From contig NC_088309.1 in NCBI RefSeq assembly GCF_910592395.1, positions 19,158,599-19,222,598 of the forward strand: DNA of 64,000 bases, written 5' to 3'. This document shows positions 23,101-38,100 of the stretch, one piece after another. Below the pieces are notes generated by a model. The model saw only the letters and a list, made by a program, of their open reading frames with translations. It was not told the DNA's origin and searched no databases. The position numbers and the translations under genes are program-made. This DNA is from Lineus longissimus (Eukaryota > Nemertea > Pilidiophora > Heteronemertea > Lineidae). Within the stretch, counting starts at the first letter, position 1, and each line of letters opens with the position of its first letter.

Positions 23101-26100
23101 AAATATTTGCACAAAAGGAGTAGACCTTTAAAAAGCACATATTAGCAACAGCAAGCCCTTTGCTGCTAGCAGCTCTGAGTCGTAGGCAATTGCTGACCTG
23201 GAGTATAGCTAACAGCTAAATCCCATTATTGTGCTTCCGTCCTAATCATGTAAATGTCGTTAAAACATCATTAGCAATTCGATCTTTATTTATGCTCTTG
23301 TCTGACATGATTGCAAATTAAGATTACTCTTGTACGAGTTGTTATTTCATGTGAATTAAACATAAAATGGCGGAAAAAAATTAACAGGATTAACCCACCA
23401 TGTTTTGAAAGATGCAACATTATAATCAGCAACAAGTGATTCCAGATAATTTTAATAATAAGCCGAGCAAAATTCCGACCAATCTGAAGTCTGGTAGAAT
23501 ATGCCCTTCTACCTTATCGAGCCGGTGTGGATCGTAAACCCAATTTTTAACCCATTACAATCGTTCCCACGCACTTTCTAACAACCATTCAAACCATTGT
23601 CTGTTTCACAAAGTTTCTGAGCTGCACTGATTTTTTTCTCCATTTTACGCACAGTACGCACCTTACAACTGGTTAACTTTGTGGAGCAGAAAATGCATTG
23701 AATGTCTGCGTTAGGATTTTCAAAATGCATATTGTAGAAAATTGAGTCCGATGTTTACACCAGTTTGTGCAAAAGTAAAGGGCGTAAAACGGGTTCTATC
23801 AAGAAGACCGAATGAAAACTTTAATTCATTTTTTAATTTACTGTAAAACTGTAAAAAAATTAATTCTGCAAAAAAGATTTATTCTACCACATATAAATGA
23901 CTGAAAAACAATTTCAAGTCTTCAATCCTAAAAAGTTGTAGAAAGTTGATGTGAAGATACCATGTGCAGCAGACTGAGGGAAAGTCGAGTCAATTCGATT
24001 ATCTGTTAATGAGAAAAACAACCTGGTAGGACTGAATTGATTTCACCGTCAACAATGTCAGCACGTCCTTGCATAAGTCACCCTGCAGCCTAATTAATGC
24101 AATCAATACTGAATCAATAGACATCAGGTAAAAAGTAGTGAGTAAATGTTCGTAAACATATCCGTATCGAATACTCTGCTCAATGAAGGATGTTAGTGAT
24201 TCACCCTCCTTGCGCTGGACCAGAATTCTATATCAGGTGAAGTTGTTCCGTCCCTGCTTGAAGTGGTTGCTGTTGCCCGCCAAGTGCCCTTGGCTAGACC
24301 ATTTCATTTTTAAACAACTTTTAGGCCCTCCATTGGTTAATTGCAACTGTCCCACCAGACATCTCTGCAAAGCGTGTTTTTCATGCATTTTTGGCATTCT
24401 GCCCCCCCCCCCCATGACCTACAACCAAAAAGTTAGGTATAACCCTGCAGCATGCTCCTCTGAAGATGCCAGGAAACTTTTTGCATCAAACTGTGTTCAC
24501 CATGGGTTTCCACATCGGAGTAGAAATTGATCAGACTAATGTATTGGCCAGATCTCAAATCTAGATTAATGGCCACATTAATTGGCTAGCCAAGTAATCT
24601 ATCCCAATTAGACTGATATTAAGAAGGTCGAATATTCTTTGGCTGGATTGGCAATAATAGCTGTTGACGATATATTGGATATCCACAGAAAATCTCTCGA
24701 CCCCCGTCCGTAAGTGGGCAGTATTGAGTCTTGCCGCGGCATGAACTAATAGGAATCAATCACAATATTTCTGGCTCGTCCAGGGTGTGATATTGGACCA
24801 TTGATTCCCGACAATAGAAAGCTGTCGATTTATTGCAAAACGGTACAGCATACAGTCCAAATCACAATAGATATCCGTTCGGCTTTGCATCAGTTACGCA
24901 CAGCGTAGGTGTGTGCCAGTGGTGCGCCTGAGTGATAGGCTTATCGCTACATGTTTCGCGTAGGTTGCGAGTGTGATGCGCGACTTACTTGCGACGTATG
25001 CGCTGGGTAGTTAGTCAGTGTCATGCTTCTGAAGCGTGACTGATGCAATTCAATGGATGTCAATTATGATTTGGACAGTACTAGCAATCGGGGAACTTTC
25101 ACACAACAGTTTCTTGTACATCAATGACTTATATGTCTATGTGTCTAACAATATAAAGGGCACCTTTGGGGAGTTCAAAGAAAATCTGCTCATAGCTGTT
25201 TTATTGCTCATTCAAGATGTGATAGGACCGCCGATGCCCGGTAAAATTGAGGTAAAGCACTTTCCACTGATCTGATTTGGTAAAAAGTGCTAAATAAGAG
25301 TCGCTGCCGTTACTTATTATGACACAGTACTTACATCATCTTCAATTCCTGCCGTCTTTCCCACCGTGTTTGCCCACCACACCATCAGGAAGGAGAACCC
25401 GCCAATCCACAATATCGAGCCGAGAAACGAGATAGGGAATAACTTCCGCATATGCTAAAATGAAATAAGGAAATATACATTAAAAAGATATATACTGTAA
25501 TAGAACCTCTCTATTAAGGACACCCTTGGGACTGACGAGTGCTGTCCTTTATAGAGAGGTGTCCTGATTAAAGAGGTCAAATTGAATGGAACCAACCAAT
25601 TTGGGACCAAACCTAGTGTCCTTAATTGAGAGGTTGTCCTTAATGGAGTGGTGTCCGCTAAGGGAGGTTCCACTGTAATGTCAAGGGCTTTGGTCTGATA
25701 AACTGAGTGTAGTCAGGTATATTATCATCTTGCCCATCAAGGTTTTCACATCTCCTTTAGTTTATATTTTCAGAATGACCTCATATAGAACATTGCTTAG
25801 GAAGTATCGCCCAGTGTGACGTCATAACCGGCATGTTAACGTCACCTAGAAATGATGAAGTCATGCCTAAAACCGAGACGATGTCACGTCATGCAAACAT
25901 GAAAGAGTGACTTACATCTTGACATGCAAGTCACCTGCGCAATTGAACTGCATCAGATTTGTGAGGTACATATATTTGTCCTCAATATTCTTGTAGCGCA
26001 TGACAGAGCTTGTCTTCCTGAAGGAGTATTCTGGATGTCTTCAACAAGAGCAATCTGACAGTGTATAACACAAGGCCTACTGTGAGATGTGAGAGACCCC

Positions 26101-29100
26101 TATTGGCGGCTTTGTGTAACTTTATCTGCTGCCTATATTTTCCCTTTAAGGTTTTATCCATTCATAACCAAGATCGATATGTAACCAGGTGCGTCCCTGC
26201 TCGATAAATTCAAAATAATTGAAGCAGACACTTCCCTTTTTTATTTTTCAAAACTGACCAATGAAAGGTCAGCAGTGGTCATCTTCTAATCACATAAACC
26301 ATTAAAACTGTCAAGAACCTGTTCAAACCGTTCCAACTAATGGATTCAGAGTTTTAATTTCCTTTACGGATGTCACATCTGGCTAGATAAACAAACGATA
26401 GAGCAACCGCCGTTATAATCGATTTTCATAGTCAAACAGCCAGGGGCCATTGTGCTCACCGTAAAGATATTTGGTGGTTAAGAATTCATGCTGGTTTAAA
26501 GAAACATGCTATAGTATATAGTCAAATGGAAAGTTTATGCCGTTCAACCTCTATGACCTGGTGGCCAAATCGAGTATAAGATTGAACAGAAATTCGGCAG
26601 CAGAGGTTAACTTGTAGAAACTGCCATCTCGACTGTCCTGAATACATTCTACTCTTTAGTAAGCATTTAATTAAGTCAAGAATCAAATTGGACCGAAATT
26701 CATTGTCAGAGGTCACCTGACCTGAGGGGTCCTGCGTATACAAAGTTTCAAGTTCATAGGTCTAGCGGTTAAAAAACGTGCCACTGTTTTTGAAACAGGG
26801 TACAGACAATGACGACGGACGACGGACACTGCGGTGTTGTATAGACTCCCCTACGGTGAGCCAATAAAAGGTGAGCTGAATTTATCGTGATGGTCACAGG
26901 AAATAAGATATTCATCCTGGATGATAACATCCAATCAATATGGGTTGTCCTTTTAACTGCAATACTTTATTGACACGGTTCTCATCATTTTGTTTTCAAG
27001 AATCGTGTTAATGACCCTACACTTCCAAGCGATTTTAGATGAGTTAAACATGTTAAAGTGAAAGTGGTCTAGTTTAAGTACAGGCAGTCTTCTATTAGTC
27101 AAGTGCAAAGTCTTAGATTACTGGTAGTTCAAGTGCAAGCTGAGTCTTAGATAGTTCAAGTGCAAGCAGTCTCAGATTACTGACTCTGGCACAGGCTCTG
27201 GTACTTCACAGTGGAAGCAGTCTCAGATTACGGGTAGTTCAAGTGCAAGCAGTCTTAGGCTCTGGTACTTCACAGTGGAAGCAGTCGCAGATTACTGGTA
27301 GTTCAAGTGCAAGCTGAGTCTTAGATAGTTCAAGTGCGAGCAGTCTCAGATTACTGACTCTGGTACAGGCTCTGGTACTTCACAGTGGAAGCAGTCTCAG
27401 ATTACTGGTAGTTCAAGTGCAAGCAGTCTTAGGCTCTGGTACTTCACAGTGGAAGCATGCAGTCTCAGATTACTGGTAGTTCAAGTGCATGCAGTCTTAG
27501 ACTGCTGGTTCAAGTGCAAGCAGTCTTAGGCTCTGGTACTTCACAGTGGAAGCAGTCTCAGATTACGGGTAGTTCAAGTGCAAGCATGCAGTCTTAGACT
27601 CTGGTACTTCACAATGGAAGCAGTCTCAGATTACTGGTAGTTCAAGTGCAAGCAGTCTTAGACTCTGGTACTTCACAGTGGAAGCAGTCTCAGATTACTG
27701 GTAGTTCAAGTGCAAGCAGTTTGTGACTCTGGTACTTTACAGTGGAAGCAGTCTCAGATTACTGGTAGTTCAAGTGCAAGCAGTCTTAGGCTCTGGTACT
27801 TCACAGTGGAAGCAGTCTCAGATTACTGGTAGTTCAAGTGCAAGCATTCTTAGGCTCTGGTACTTCACAGTGGAAGCAGTCTCAGATTACTGGTAGTTCA
27901 AGTGCAAGCAGTCTAAGGCTCTGGTACTTTACAGTGGAAGCAGTCTCAGATTACTGGTAGTTCAAGTGCAAGCAGTCTAAGGCTCTGGTACTTCACAATG
28001 GAAGCAGTCTCAGATTACTGATAGTTCAAGTGCAAGCAGTAGGCTCTGGTACTTCACAGTGGAAGCAGTCTCAGATTACAGGTAGTTCAAGTGCAAGCAG
28101 TCTTAGGCTCTGGTACTTCACAGTGGAAGCAGTGTCAGATTACTGGTAGTTCAAGTGCAAGCAAACTTAGGCTGCTGGTTCAAGTTCATCGGGAACTAAC
28201 CTACAGATAGACTTTGACGACTTACCGGTTTTCGAACATCAGGAAGTGTTAACCACAATGGAAAGAAAAGTGGAGCAAGTAAAATGTATGTGACACGCTT
28301 CTTCCATGTTTTTGGCCAACTCATATCAAGTGGTTCCTCGTCATCTGATAGATCTGGTGGTTTCTGAAGAACATGAGAAATGAGATGTTAAGAGCTTTCA
28401 GCTTTGAAATAAACGCAAATTTGGCCATCTTCAGGTGACTAGTGTATACAGTAGGGCCCTTGGTCATGTCAGACTTAGCACTAAATGTATATCCCTCATA
28501 CAAGCGTGAATCATTTTGACCTACTGAGAGATGTGAGAGACCCCTACTGGCAACTTTGTGTAACTTTATCTTGCCTGCCTAGTATAAAGTTTCAAGTTCA
28601 TAGCTCTGGCGGTTAAGAAACGTGCCACTGTTTTTGAAACAGCTAGGGTACAGACAATGACGACTAAATATGTTATTTAGTTGGAAATGTGGTGAGTTTT
28701 TTTCACGAACGCGTTATTTGAAAATGTCACTTCAGTTATTAGAAAAGTTAGTAAGCAACACTAAAGGTGAATTTTTGAGAATTTTGGGGAAAAAACCCAT
28801 TTTAGGACGTTGGATATGCACCACAATCGAATGGCAGAAGTTTTCCTCAAAATATCCCCAGTTGGTGCTTATTTGTATTGACTCAAAAACCCTAAAAGTG
28901 AATACATCACTAATCTGAACTCATTACAATGAATACATGACTATTTTAAACTTGTTACAATGAATACATGACCATCACTAATTCGAACTTGTACGCAAAG
29001 CAAAATACAACCAAAATATTTGACTAAAGCACAATGTTTGTAATTATTTAACTGTCCACACCAGTGCAACAAGCAATCCGAATTTTTGTGCATTTATATG

Positions 29101-32100
29101 ATGAACATGCCAAATATCAAAGCAGACGTGTACCGACATGATAGTGTTTTATGAATACACATTATGGACTGTAAATACAATGAATTCATTATGAGGGCTG
29201 TTTGAAAAATGGTCACATTATATAACAATTAAATTTAGGCACACTTCCCATTTCGGGAAATACTTCGAACGTGCTTTCTGGAGAGGAAGTAATTTACTAA
29301 TTATGAATACAATTTATGATTTATGAATACATGTGAATGAAATCCTATATGGAATCAGACCTAAAGCCATAGTTTTTTAATGGATTTGTCAATTTTTTCC
29401 ATCAAGTAATCCACTTTTTGAAATCCATTCTGGAAGGCAAAGGTTTATATTATTTGGACAAGCAAGTTACTCATCATGCGGGCAGGTTTGATAAAGCTAT
29501 AGAATGTATAGATGGGGATTATAAGACCTGCAAAAGACCATTTGCTATTTATAAAATGACTTTTAAAAAAATAAACATTTAAAGAAAATCCTCTGGCTTT
29601 CGAACTTCAAATATCAAATAGAAAAGGATTATTGCAAAAAAACCTGTAAATGTGCAAGGATTTGAAATGAGGTAGAGTTGGCTTTTGTGAAATGTAAATA
29701 TGATATTCATGTTCTGTGGTCTGACGGCTTCTGAAAAAACGGGGCATCCATTAAGTTCATGCACACAATCGACCGAAATAAGTGTGTATGATCTTATTGG
29801 ACGTTCCCTCGTCATACTCACCCAAGATGGCCGCCGCATGGCCATGCGACCGACATACGGACTTCCCTTCGATAATGGCAAATGAAGGGAATGGAGAGAG
29901 GCTGCGGCAAAGGAAGAAAGGGCAGAGGGACCCTGCAGGAAAAAGGGGACAGTCAAGAGAAAAAAGAACAAACGAAATTGTAGGATATGACTTATGCTTA
30001 AAATTAGTTAGGATAACTCAAATTAATTGAACAAATCACCAATAAATGCTTTGTCCTGAATAAACTCTAGTTTCACTGACGTAAGACCTTTTCTGAAGCG
30101 ATCGGCAGGAGTTGGAACAAAATGTTGTGAATTGCTGTAAGGTGAAGTGGTACAATTATATTTGTACATCCACATTGTTTTCTGCAGTGTACGGGCTATA
30201 ATTGTATCACTTTACCTTATTCATTTCATCGAATCGAGTCAGGCAAATGCCTGCTTCTGCTAAACACTGCTTCTTCTCGCAAGACCAACAACACAATGGC
30301 CTAAGCATGCAATCCATTGTCTCATGGGAAATGTTCCTTCCTCTAAGTGTTTGACATGCAAAACTAGAGACATAAAAGATTTCTCTAATGACTATCGTTT
30401 GTAGCGTGACAAACATCATGCAGCAACGACAACAACAGTTCGACGTAGAAGACTGCGGACAACATAGAGATTTCGTATCAACATCTACAAAAAAAAGGAT
30501 TGGCAGAACTTGCAACAGAATAAATGCCTGTTAATGGCTCATTTCATGTTTTGTAAGAGCTAATCAGAGGTAATTGCCAATGCGTGTTTAGTATTCTCTG
30601 TTAAGTGACAACGTGGTTGTCTCAACGATGGTTTTGATATACCACTGACGAAAGCATTAGACTGCAGTGTATTTATCACTGTATCATCTCATATCTCAAG
30701 TATGTCGTTAACCCTCTAGTTCCCGAAGTTGCTCGGTTTTCAAATTCACCCAAGGTAGGACATGCCCTAGGACAGGATAGGAGATGCCATCCGGTGTTTT
30801 TGGTGTTGGACATGGAATGCGGGAACACTGTTAACCAGGACAATAATACCTGGGACTTGGTCCATACCTACGTTTCCCAGAATCCATGTGTCCCAGTACC
30901 TATCTGTTCCAGTACCTATATGGTACTGGGACACATAAGTACCAGGATGTATTATAGGTACTGGGAAACATAGGCACGACCCCCTTTAGGACTCTCGAAC
31001 TTTGATATTTGAAAAAGTTCTCGAATCTGGCCCAGAGCTTCAGCATTTAGAATTTCCTGTCGTCTTTATGTGGAGAAATCACTAATCAATAACGTATTGC
31101 GAGAAGTCTGGGCTACATTGGAAACATTAGCGTATGCTAAGGTTTAGTGGTTAGTTAGTTAGATGAGAAAATTTTATGAAAATCGATCACTGTGGCCCCG
31201 AAGCAATGACTGAATCGTTTCCTTAATGGATGTCATAAGCTACCGGTAAATGCTGTCAACATTTTTCAGGTTAATAGTGTTAAGTAGAAAAACACGTCCC
31301 GTTAAAATTTGCCGTCAGGGGGTCAACTAGCTGTTGTAAGTTGAAATGGACAAAGAATGCACTCGTTGACATGTTGATTCCCTCTGGACATGACAGGACG
31401 ATCGAGTGACTTTCAGTGTTGGCCGCCATCTTTCCCATAGCGACATCATTATCAAACAAGATTTCATCAAACTCGCTGGGAAATCTCCAGACGTGAGGGT
31501 CATGTGATTGTCTTGTGTATGCTCTTACCCCGGAAAAGTTTTTTTGGCCTGCTCTGGTGACATTTCGAAGCACGGATCCAGAAACTTGGGAGAGGGAGAG
31601 ATCCACCCGTCTCTCCCTTGGAATAAAATTGACATTTAAGTGTGTTTCCCAGGCATATGAGGGCCTAAATTAGAAGTACAATGTACTCACTTGCTTCTTG
31701 TGGAGAGGTGCTATGAAAAATCATTACTGTTGGCCAAAAGGGGGGCCAATTCTGATTTGCCACCCTCCAAGTCCCCAACCTCAACTCTAACTGGACCTAA
31801 ATGAATGTCAACGAATAAAAATCTATCTCATCACTTATGATCAATCAATGGAATCCACGACTAGAGAACAGTTTGATTCAGGGTGAAACAGTACATCAGT
31901 TGTTGGGTGGTGGGTGGCTCTTTAAGGTTTTTTGCCTACATCTATGACAATTTAGCAGATGATTGGTGATTTCCTCCGAAAATGTTCGTGCTCAACAAAA
32001 CGATTAACGTCAAATATATTATAATCAGACGTCCCAAGTTGACTTTCAGCGGACATTTGTAGTGGCTAATATCAACAGCAGAACGTTGTGTAAAGTGCTG

Positions 32101-35100
32101 ATTATGACACTGACCAAATAGTCATTTCAGAAACACGCCAAACAAATGTTGACTTTTATATCCTAAGAGGGGTTTCCATCATTTCTAGTGACATTAGTCT
32201 GGGAACGGGAGCATGGTTGTATAGTGACAGGGGCAAATCTAGAATATTGGTAAGGGGGTTCATGATGTGATGACTAAAATTTCAAAAGGTAAGCTTTTTT
32301 GGGTGTCTGTGGCCAATAATTAGCATCTCAGAGAACAAATTGAACAATCATATATCGGAAAGAAAATTCTTCATCGAAAGTGCAGCAGCTGGAGCCCACA
32401 CCCATCCTTGTGGAAGATCATATTTATTTGAATTACCTACTTAAAACAATGGCTATTGCCTACATAAAATGATGGCCACTAATGACGACAATGTTCCTCA
32501 GGCTACTGCCACCTCAGAGAGCAGATGTACCCAACGCCAAGAGCTTGTGAAAGCGTCAAAACCACAACAGTAAAATTTTTAATTTGATAGATGAGGAGTG
32601 TGTTGCTTCATTGCTATTTGCTTTTAAAACTGTACCGTAATTATTCAACTGAACAGTAAACAAAGGTGTGATTACATTTTGGTGTGCTGTTCTTCGAACT
32701 GAACAAAAAGTTTATAAAAAAATACTGGATCTATTGAATATAGTCCTTGATCTTCCACAAGCAGCCACCTTCCCTGAACTGAACCTGTTTTCATTTCATT
32801 AGATCCATAAGTTATCACCCAACATTCAATTATCGTCTTTCACAGACCTCATCAATCACATGCGGTTGGTCGGTAGTCCTCAGGTATGCGGGCGGACTCC
32901 TGCATTCTTGGGCTTCATTAGTATTCTTTGAAAGCGCTCGCTATTTAATCAAGCAACCAATTTTGTGCTTCATCAAAATTTCTTGGAATGTGTGCTGGGT
33001 AGGGAAACATCGTCACAGTTACCGAATCTGGGAGGTGAGAAAGAGCCAAAGAGTGGCCAAATTTATGTAAACCTTGTTCCCAATTAGAGTCATGGGTTAA
33101 AAGTTTCGAACAGATCTCCTGAGCAATGCAACCTGATGCATTTTCCTAAATGTCAACCTCTAGATTAGAGTTCTTTAGTACCTTCTCAGCAACAACTTGA
33201 CGTATGACACTAAAATAGACCTTTTTTCTCATGAAAAATGGCTAAAATCTACACAATGAAGAAGCCCAGGTTAAAGATGAATCAATGAAATATATCGGTG
33301 ATATTTCTGTCCAAGTCGTTTCAATTATTCAGTTTTATTGGAATTCAATGATTTTTATCAAAATGTCATGCCAAAAATAATTTCTAAAGCAGACGTCACT
33401 AAAGTTTTGAAATATATCATTCATTTCTAGATCTAGGAACGTTTTCTTGTTTACAGAGGGACCCTGGTAAGATGCATTTGTTTTGAATACAGCATGTGCA
33501 TGCAACATGTACACATGGTGGCCAAAAATGCATACAGCCTTATTTTCTCAGTTTTGAAAACTATCTCAACGCAGCGTCCAGCTTTATGTGTTTATTGTTT
33601 GTCAATTTGTCTTGAGTTTAATTTTGATTTTGGTGCCTACACAACAAGTGCTAGCTGGCACTGACTTTTTTATATATACCCCAGTTTCACTGACCTAAGA
33701 CCACTTCGATTGGTGAAACTAAAGTACGTGTATATGAACTGACAAAAGGAACCAAAAGATATATACATAAGGTAAAGTGATACAATTATAGCCCCGACAG
33801 TGTTGAAAAGGTCTGGTGGTACACATCAATGTACACTAAGGCTATAACTGTACCAGGGCTTTAATTCATTGTACCACCTTACCTTACCAATGAAAATGTT
33901 ATCATCAAACATGACATCGGTACTTAGCGACTGTCATAGCCCAATCAGTAATTACCCCACCCCCTGCAGCTGTTTGCTCTCTTGTTCATGGGATGTCACC
34001 AAGAGGACCTAATGACATTACAAAAGGCTTTGATAAGGTCATGATGAGATCAACGATTGATTATACCTCATCAATAATTTACGCTGTAAAAAATTTAAAG
34101 CGATAACATTATGAAATAGTAATGTTCTTTCATAACGCCCTAGATACTGCTGTCATAAGGACAGCCAGAAAATTCGTTCGGCGGAGCTAGCAAAAAACTG
34201 GTTTTGCACCACCTTGGATGACGACCAGAAGATTCTTTTTTTAGACATGTAGAGTGAAACAGGTCAGACCAATGACTACATAGGGTCATATAAAAGTCTC
34301 AATTTAGCTGTAATCACAGTAACAGCAGTTCGTAGAAGGCGTCCCAGCTGGTAGGTCCAAGGGTACCACCATTTTGGCGAGAATATTAAATCCTAAAGCT
34401 ATTACAATGAAGAACTCCTTCAAAATTAAGACAATTTATGCTCCTGTAAAAACTGGGAGGCTGCTCTCTGGAAAACAAAGAACATAGACTCCCACGCTTA
34501 AAACTGGCATTCACTTCGTTTTGAAAGTGTTCTAATTTCTTTGCGAGTTTCAACTTCTAACCAAAATGGTTGTAATGTACCTGTGGCACCTATGGAAGAA
34601 AATAGGGTTCAAACATGGGACACAGTGAAAAGCACTGTTTTGAACACCTATAATTTCAACACATACATGTAACAAGTACAGCAAAGTAACTTATCAACCA
34701 TTAATGTACATGTACAGTATTGGTAGACTGAGAAGCGTTCGATATACACATTAATTTATTTAAAGAGGTACACCGTTCGTTATTGCTGGTGGTCCAGGAA
34801 AATAGAAATGCACTTATACACAATGTCGTAGTGCAATCACTATACATACAAATTTGCTGATATTTGTTACTGATAGCGCTTATATACATGTCTACACAAC
34901 GGCGATGCTGAAATTTATATATAGTCTGCATCAACGCAATTGGAAATTTTCAAAATTCAATTTCAAATTTCAAATTTTTAATGAATCGTGTAGGCCTTTA
35001 AAGAGGATAGTGTACTATAAACGAGTCCGAACCTTAGAAGTTTGCTCGCTTGCTCGGGGTGAAGGATTCATGCACTAACACTGCTAAGTGAAAGATTGAG

Positions 35101-38100
35101 TGAAGTGTTTCTTCAAAGTGTTTCTAAAATGGTATCTGAAAGAAGATTAGGTAAACCTTATAGTTCGAAAAGCCAAAATATTATGCATTTTATGCCAAAA
35201 GAGTGACTATACATTTAACATGTTTAAGAAGAAAACACTAAGGTTTCTTGATGAGTTAAGTCTTTGAGGTGACTACATGGTAGACAACAGGGCTCCCAAG
35301 AAAGAATGAGACTAAAATTCCAGAGAGAAATTAGGCAGAATTTGTGTTAGAAACATTTGTGATAGAAACCAGGCAGAATTTGAGGTAGAACATTTTGAGA
35401 TAGAAAGTTCTCTTCTTCTGTTTTATTGTCAGTTCACTAAGCTCTAAACAGTTCAAAACCCCTTCAGTGACCGAACTGACTTCCTTACAGCTTTTTCAAG
35501 TTGATGGTACAGTTAGTACAGACAGCAACTAAGACGTACAGAGACTTTAAGTTGACAATATTATAACACCTGGAAAACTAACAGTAGACGAAAAGCTGAT
35601 TAGTTGGAAAACAAAGGTTAAAGTGTGTTGCTCACAAGCAACTAAATCAAAGGCAAATCAACAAACTTAATCAGCTCTCTTTGAATCAAATTGGCAGAAT
35701 GTTTATCATGGGATAGACGCAGAAGCTGTAACTAGCTGTTTTTCTCTAGTGTTGCTAGACAGCAACAAAATGCACAAAAGTTGACGATGCTGATCGCAGA
35801 GATATGGCAAAAAATGTAAATTGTAAAAATGTTAATATCTGTGTCTTTCTCACGATAAACCATACGCTAATTTGACTTCAAATCAATGGCAACTGCTGCT
35901 TTGCACTGAGTTGCTGTCTTGTTGCCCTTGATTTAGTTGCTTGCCTCCAGCAGGCTTTAGAGAACAAAAAAACATTGAAAAGGAGCTTTGGGAGCCCTGC
36001 GATGGTGTGGAAATGTCGTCACGTACCCCTGGTGGTGTCTCGCTCAGCGATGAGGGGGTCTCCAGCAAAACCAGCGCTGGTGTCACCTGTTAAAAGATCT
36101 TCTTTATTAGTAACTAAGAAATCTTTTCGGTGCCTGAGAAAGTGTACATTTTACATCTAAGTCTATGATAACATTTTAGTGCATGCCCTATGTTATTTTT
36201 GAATCAGCCTGCAATCACTGTACATATGGTTGTCTCCTCAAAGGTTGCTGAAATAGGGGTGTCTGCATTACCCCGGCCTTGTAGGCTATCGCGCTGCTCT
36301 CAGCTAACACGTTTCATGAAAAAAGCAAGAGACCAAAAGCTAAAACTATTCTCCATGGAAAAGGACACTGAAAAGGTTCAAGAAATTAAATCAGCATAGA
36401 ATGTGACAGATGAACGATGATTGAAAGATGGGTTGAAAGAAAGCTAGCTAAGAGGAAAGGAGAAAAGCTCACTCCAAGAGGGAAGGAGAAATGCTCATGC
36501 AAGGAAAACCCTAAATAATTTGTTTGTTGAAGTAACCCAAGACAAGACTTTTGTCACAGGACATGGAAATTTTGTCACCAGAAAAGAGATCCGTAGGTCA
36601 ACAATTTAGTAGAAAGATATGGCTTAAAGGGAGACCATAGGCAGGAACCAGGTCAGTCAGATTAAGCTAAATTTTGTCACCAGAAAACAGATCCGTAGGT
36701 CAACAATTTAGAAGAAAGATATGGCTTAAAGGGAGACATAGGCAGGAACCAGGTCAGTCAGATTAAGCTACACAAAGTCGCTAATAGGGGTCACTCCTAT
36801 CTCACAGTAGGCTGTTATCAAAACTGTTCAAGTTCAAGATATTTATCACCGAGTAAAACATGACCCAGACCCCTAACTGTGCATGTTAGTTACATGAAGA
36901 CCTACAAATTGATCCCCTACATGTAGTTCCTGCTTACAGCTCCCCTTTAAGTGTTAGGAGGGATTGGGTTACTTAACGAGCAATTATTTAAGGCTGGCCC
37001 AATCTGTGTCCGTGTCCACAGCCAGTATTGATGGAACTACACATGACTACTACAGAAAATGTTAAATACTCTAGTTTTGCCGATCAAAGACCGTTTCTGT
37101 GAATAATCATGAAATGGATGATATGACGCACATGGTCATTTGATGTCAATTAGATGTCTTTTTGATGTAATTTTGTTCAACTTGGATAGAAAATGGGTTG
37201 GCAAGACCAAGTGGTAAGATGGTTAGGTGGTCATGGCACTGTGTTCCTGCTTTGGCCATTGTGTCCACTTTGCAGTAGTCAACTGAGTGGTCTTAGATCG
37301 GAGAAACTAGAGTTTTTCATGGTATGCATGTAAGAGCTTGAGATATCAAAATATTCTTGTATATGGTTTTAATGTTGGTGAGAGTGCAGCAAATGACGAA
37401 CAGCTAAAATGTGACATGCTCTGGCAAAATTAGGCAGTCGGGGTCAGAGATAGGCACGGGCCGATTGTGCACAAAATTGCACTTAAAATGATCAAATTTG
37501 TCAGGCGCTTGAGAATTGATCAGATAGGCACTTCAGACACCAGATCTTCTCTTGCCAAAAAAACCTCATCTGAATATTAGTCACTCAATGAGAAAACCAT
37601 TAGCAAAATCCCCTTATCTAATCTATTCCTCAACTCTAATTCAAGCAGCTTTTAAGAAACAACTTGGTAAGTTCTTTAAAAAAATCATTTTCCTGAAGAA
37701 AACATTTTTTTGAAAAGAATAAATATTCTCACTTTTTTCCATATGTGACAACGCCTCTTATTTTTCCCGGGGCACGTCACAAATAACAAGGCAGCTGACT
37801 CCACAAATACACACACACTGCAATCATCAAAAGCAATGGCCAGTGCAACACGGATGGTGATTATGTAACTTAAGCACGTTCCACCACCAAATGATTGAGT
37901 GATGACCGTTAACACATTCACATGCCCACAAGCCAGGCTAAAGTGTGTATGCAAACTGACATTAGTGTCTATATAGACTGTCCTTTTATCAAACACTGGG
38001 TGAAAGGCACTCAAGATTTCCATATGATGTATTGCTAAAATGCATTACTGACCACTTGTCCTGGATACCCATCCAAAAGGGACGGCCTTTAAACTTGTGA

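Larger units (their letters stand above)
25455..28225. other. SLC24A intron between exons 28226 and 25335
   Basis: No exon seen. Repeats: pogo-like MITE at 25493, half MITE near 26060, a dispersed segment at 26730-26830 that recurs at 28577-28660 (GTGCCACTGTTTTTGAAACA), and the minisatellite at 27075. Confidence 0.6.

Noticed and set aside
27075-28176. Regularly spaced repeats resembling a CRISPR array.
   Set aside because: Whole 64-bp units are repeated with no unique spacers, and the DNA is an animal intron. It is a minisatellite.
29579-29971. 130-codon minus-strand frame with a GC-rich core, overlapping plus-strand frames 29700-30030.
   Set aside because: Frames on both strands are open across the same GC-rich patch and none matches a known family. 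A retrocopy fragment is possible but unsupported.
31280-31606. 108-codon minus-strand frame ([18 protein letters not shown]).
   Set aside because: Looks protein-like locally, but there are no splice sites, no recognisable family and no link to SLC24A phases.
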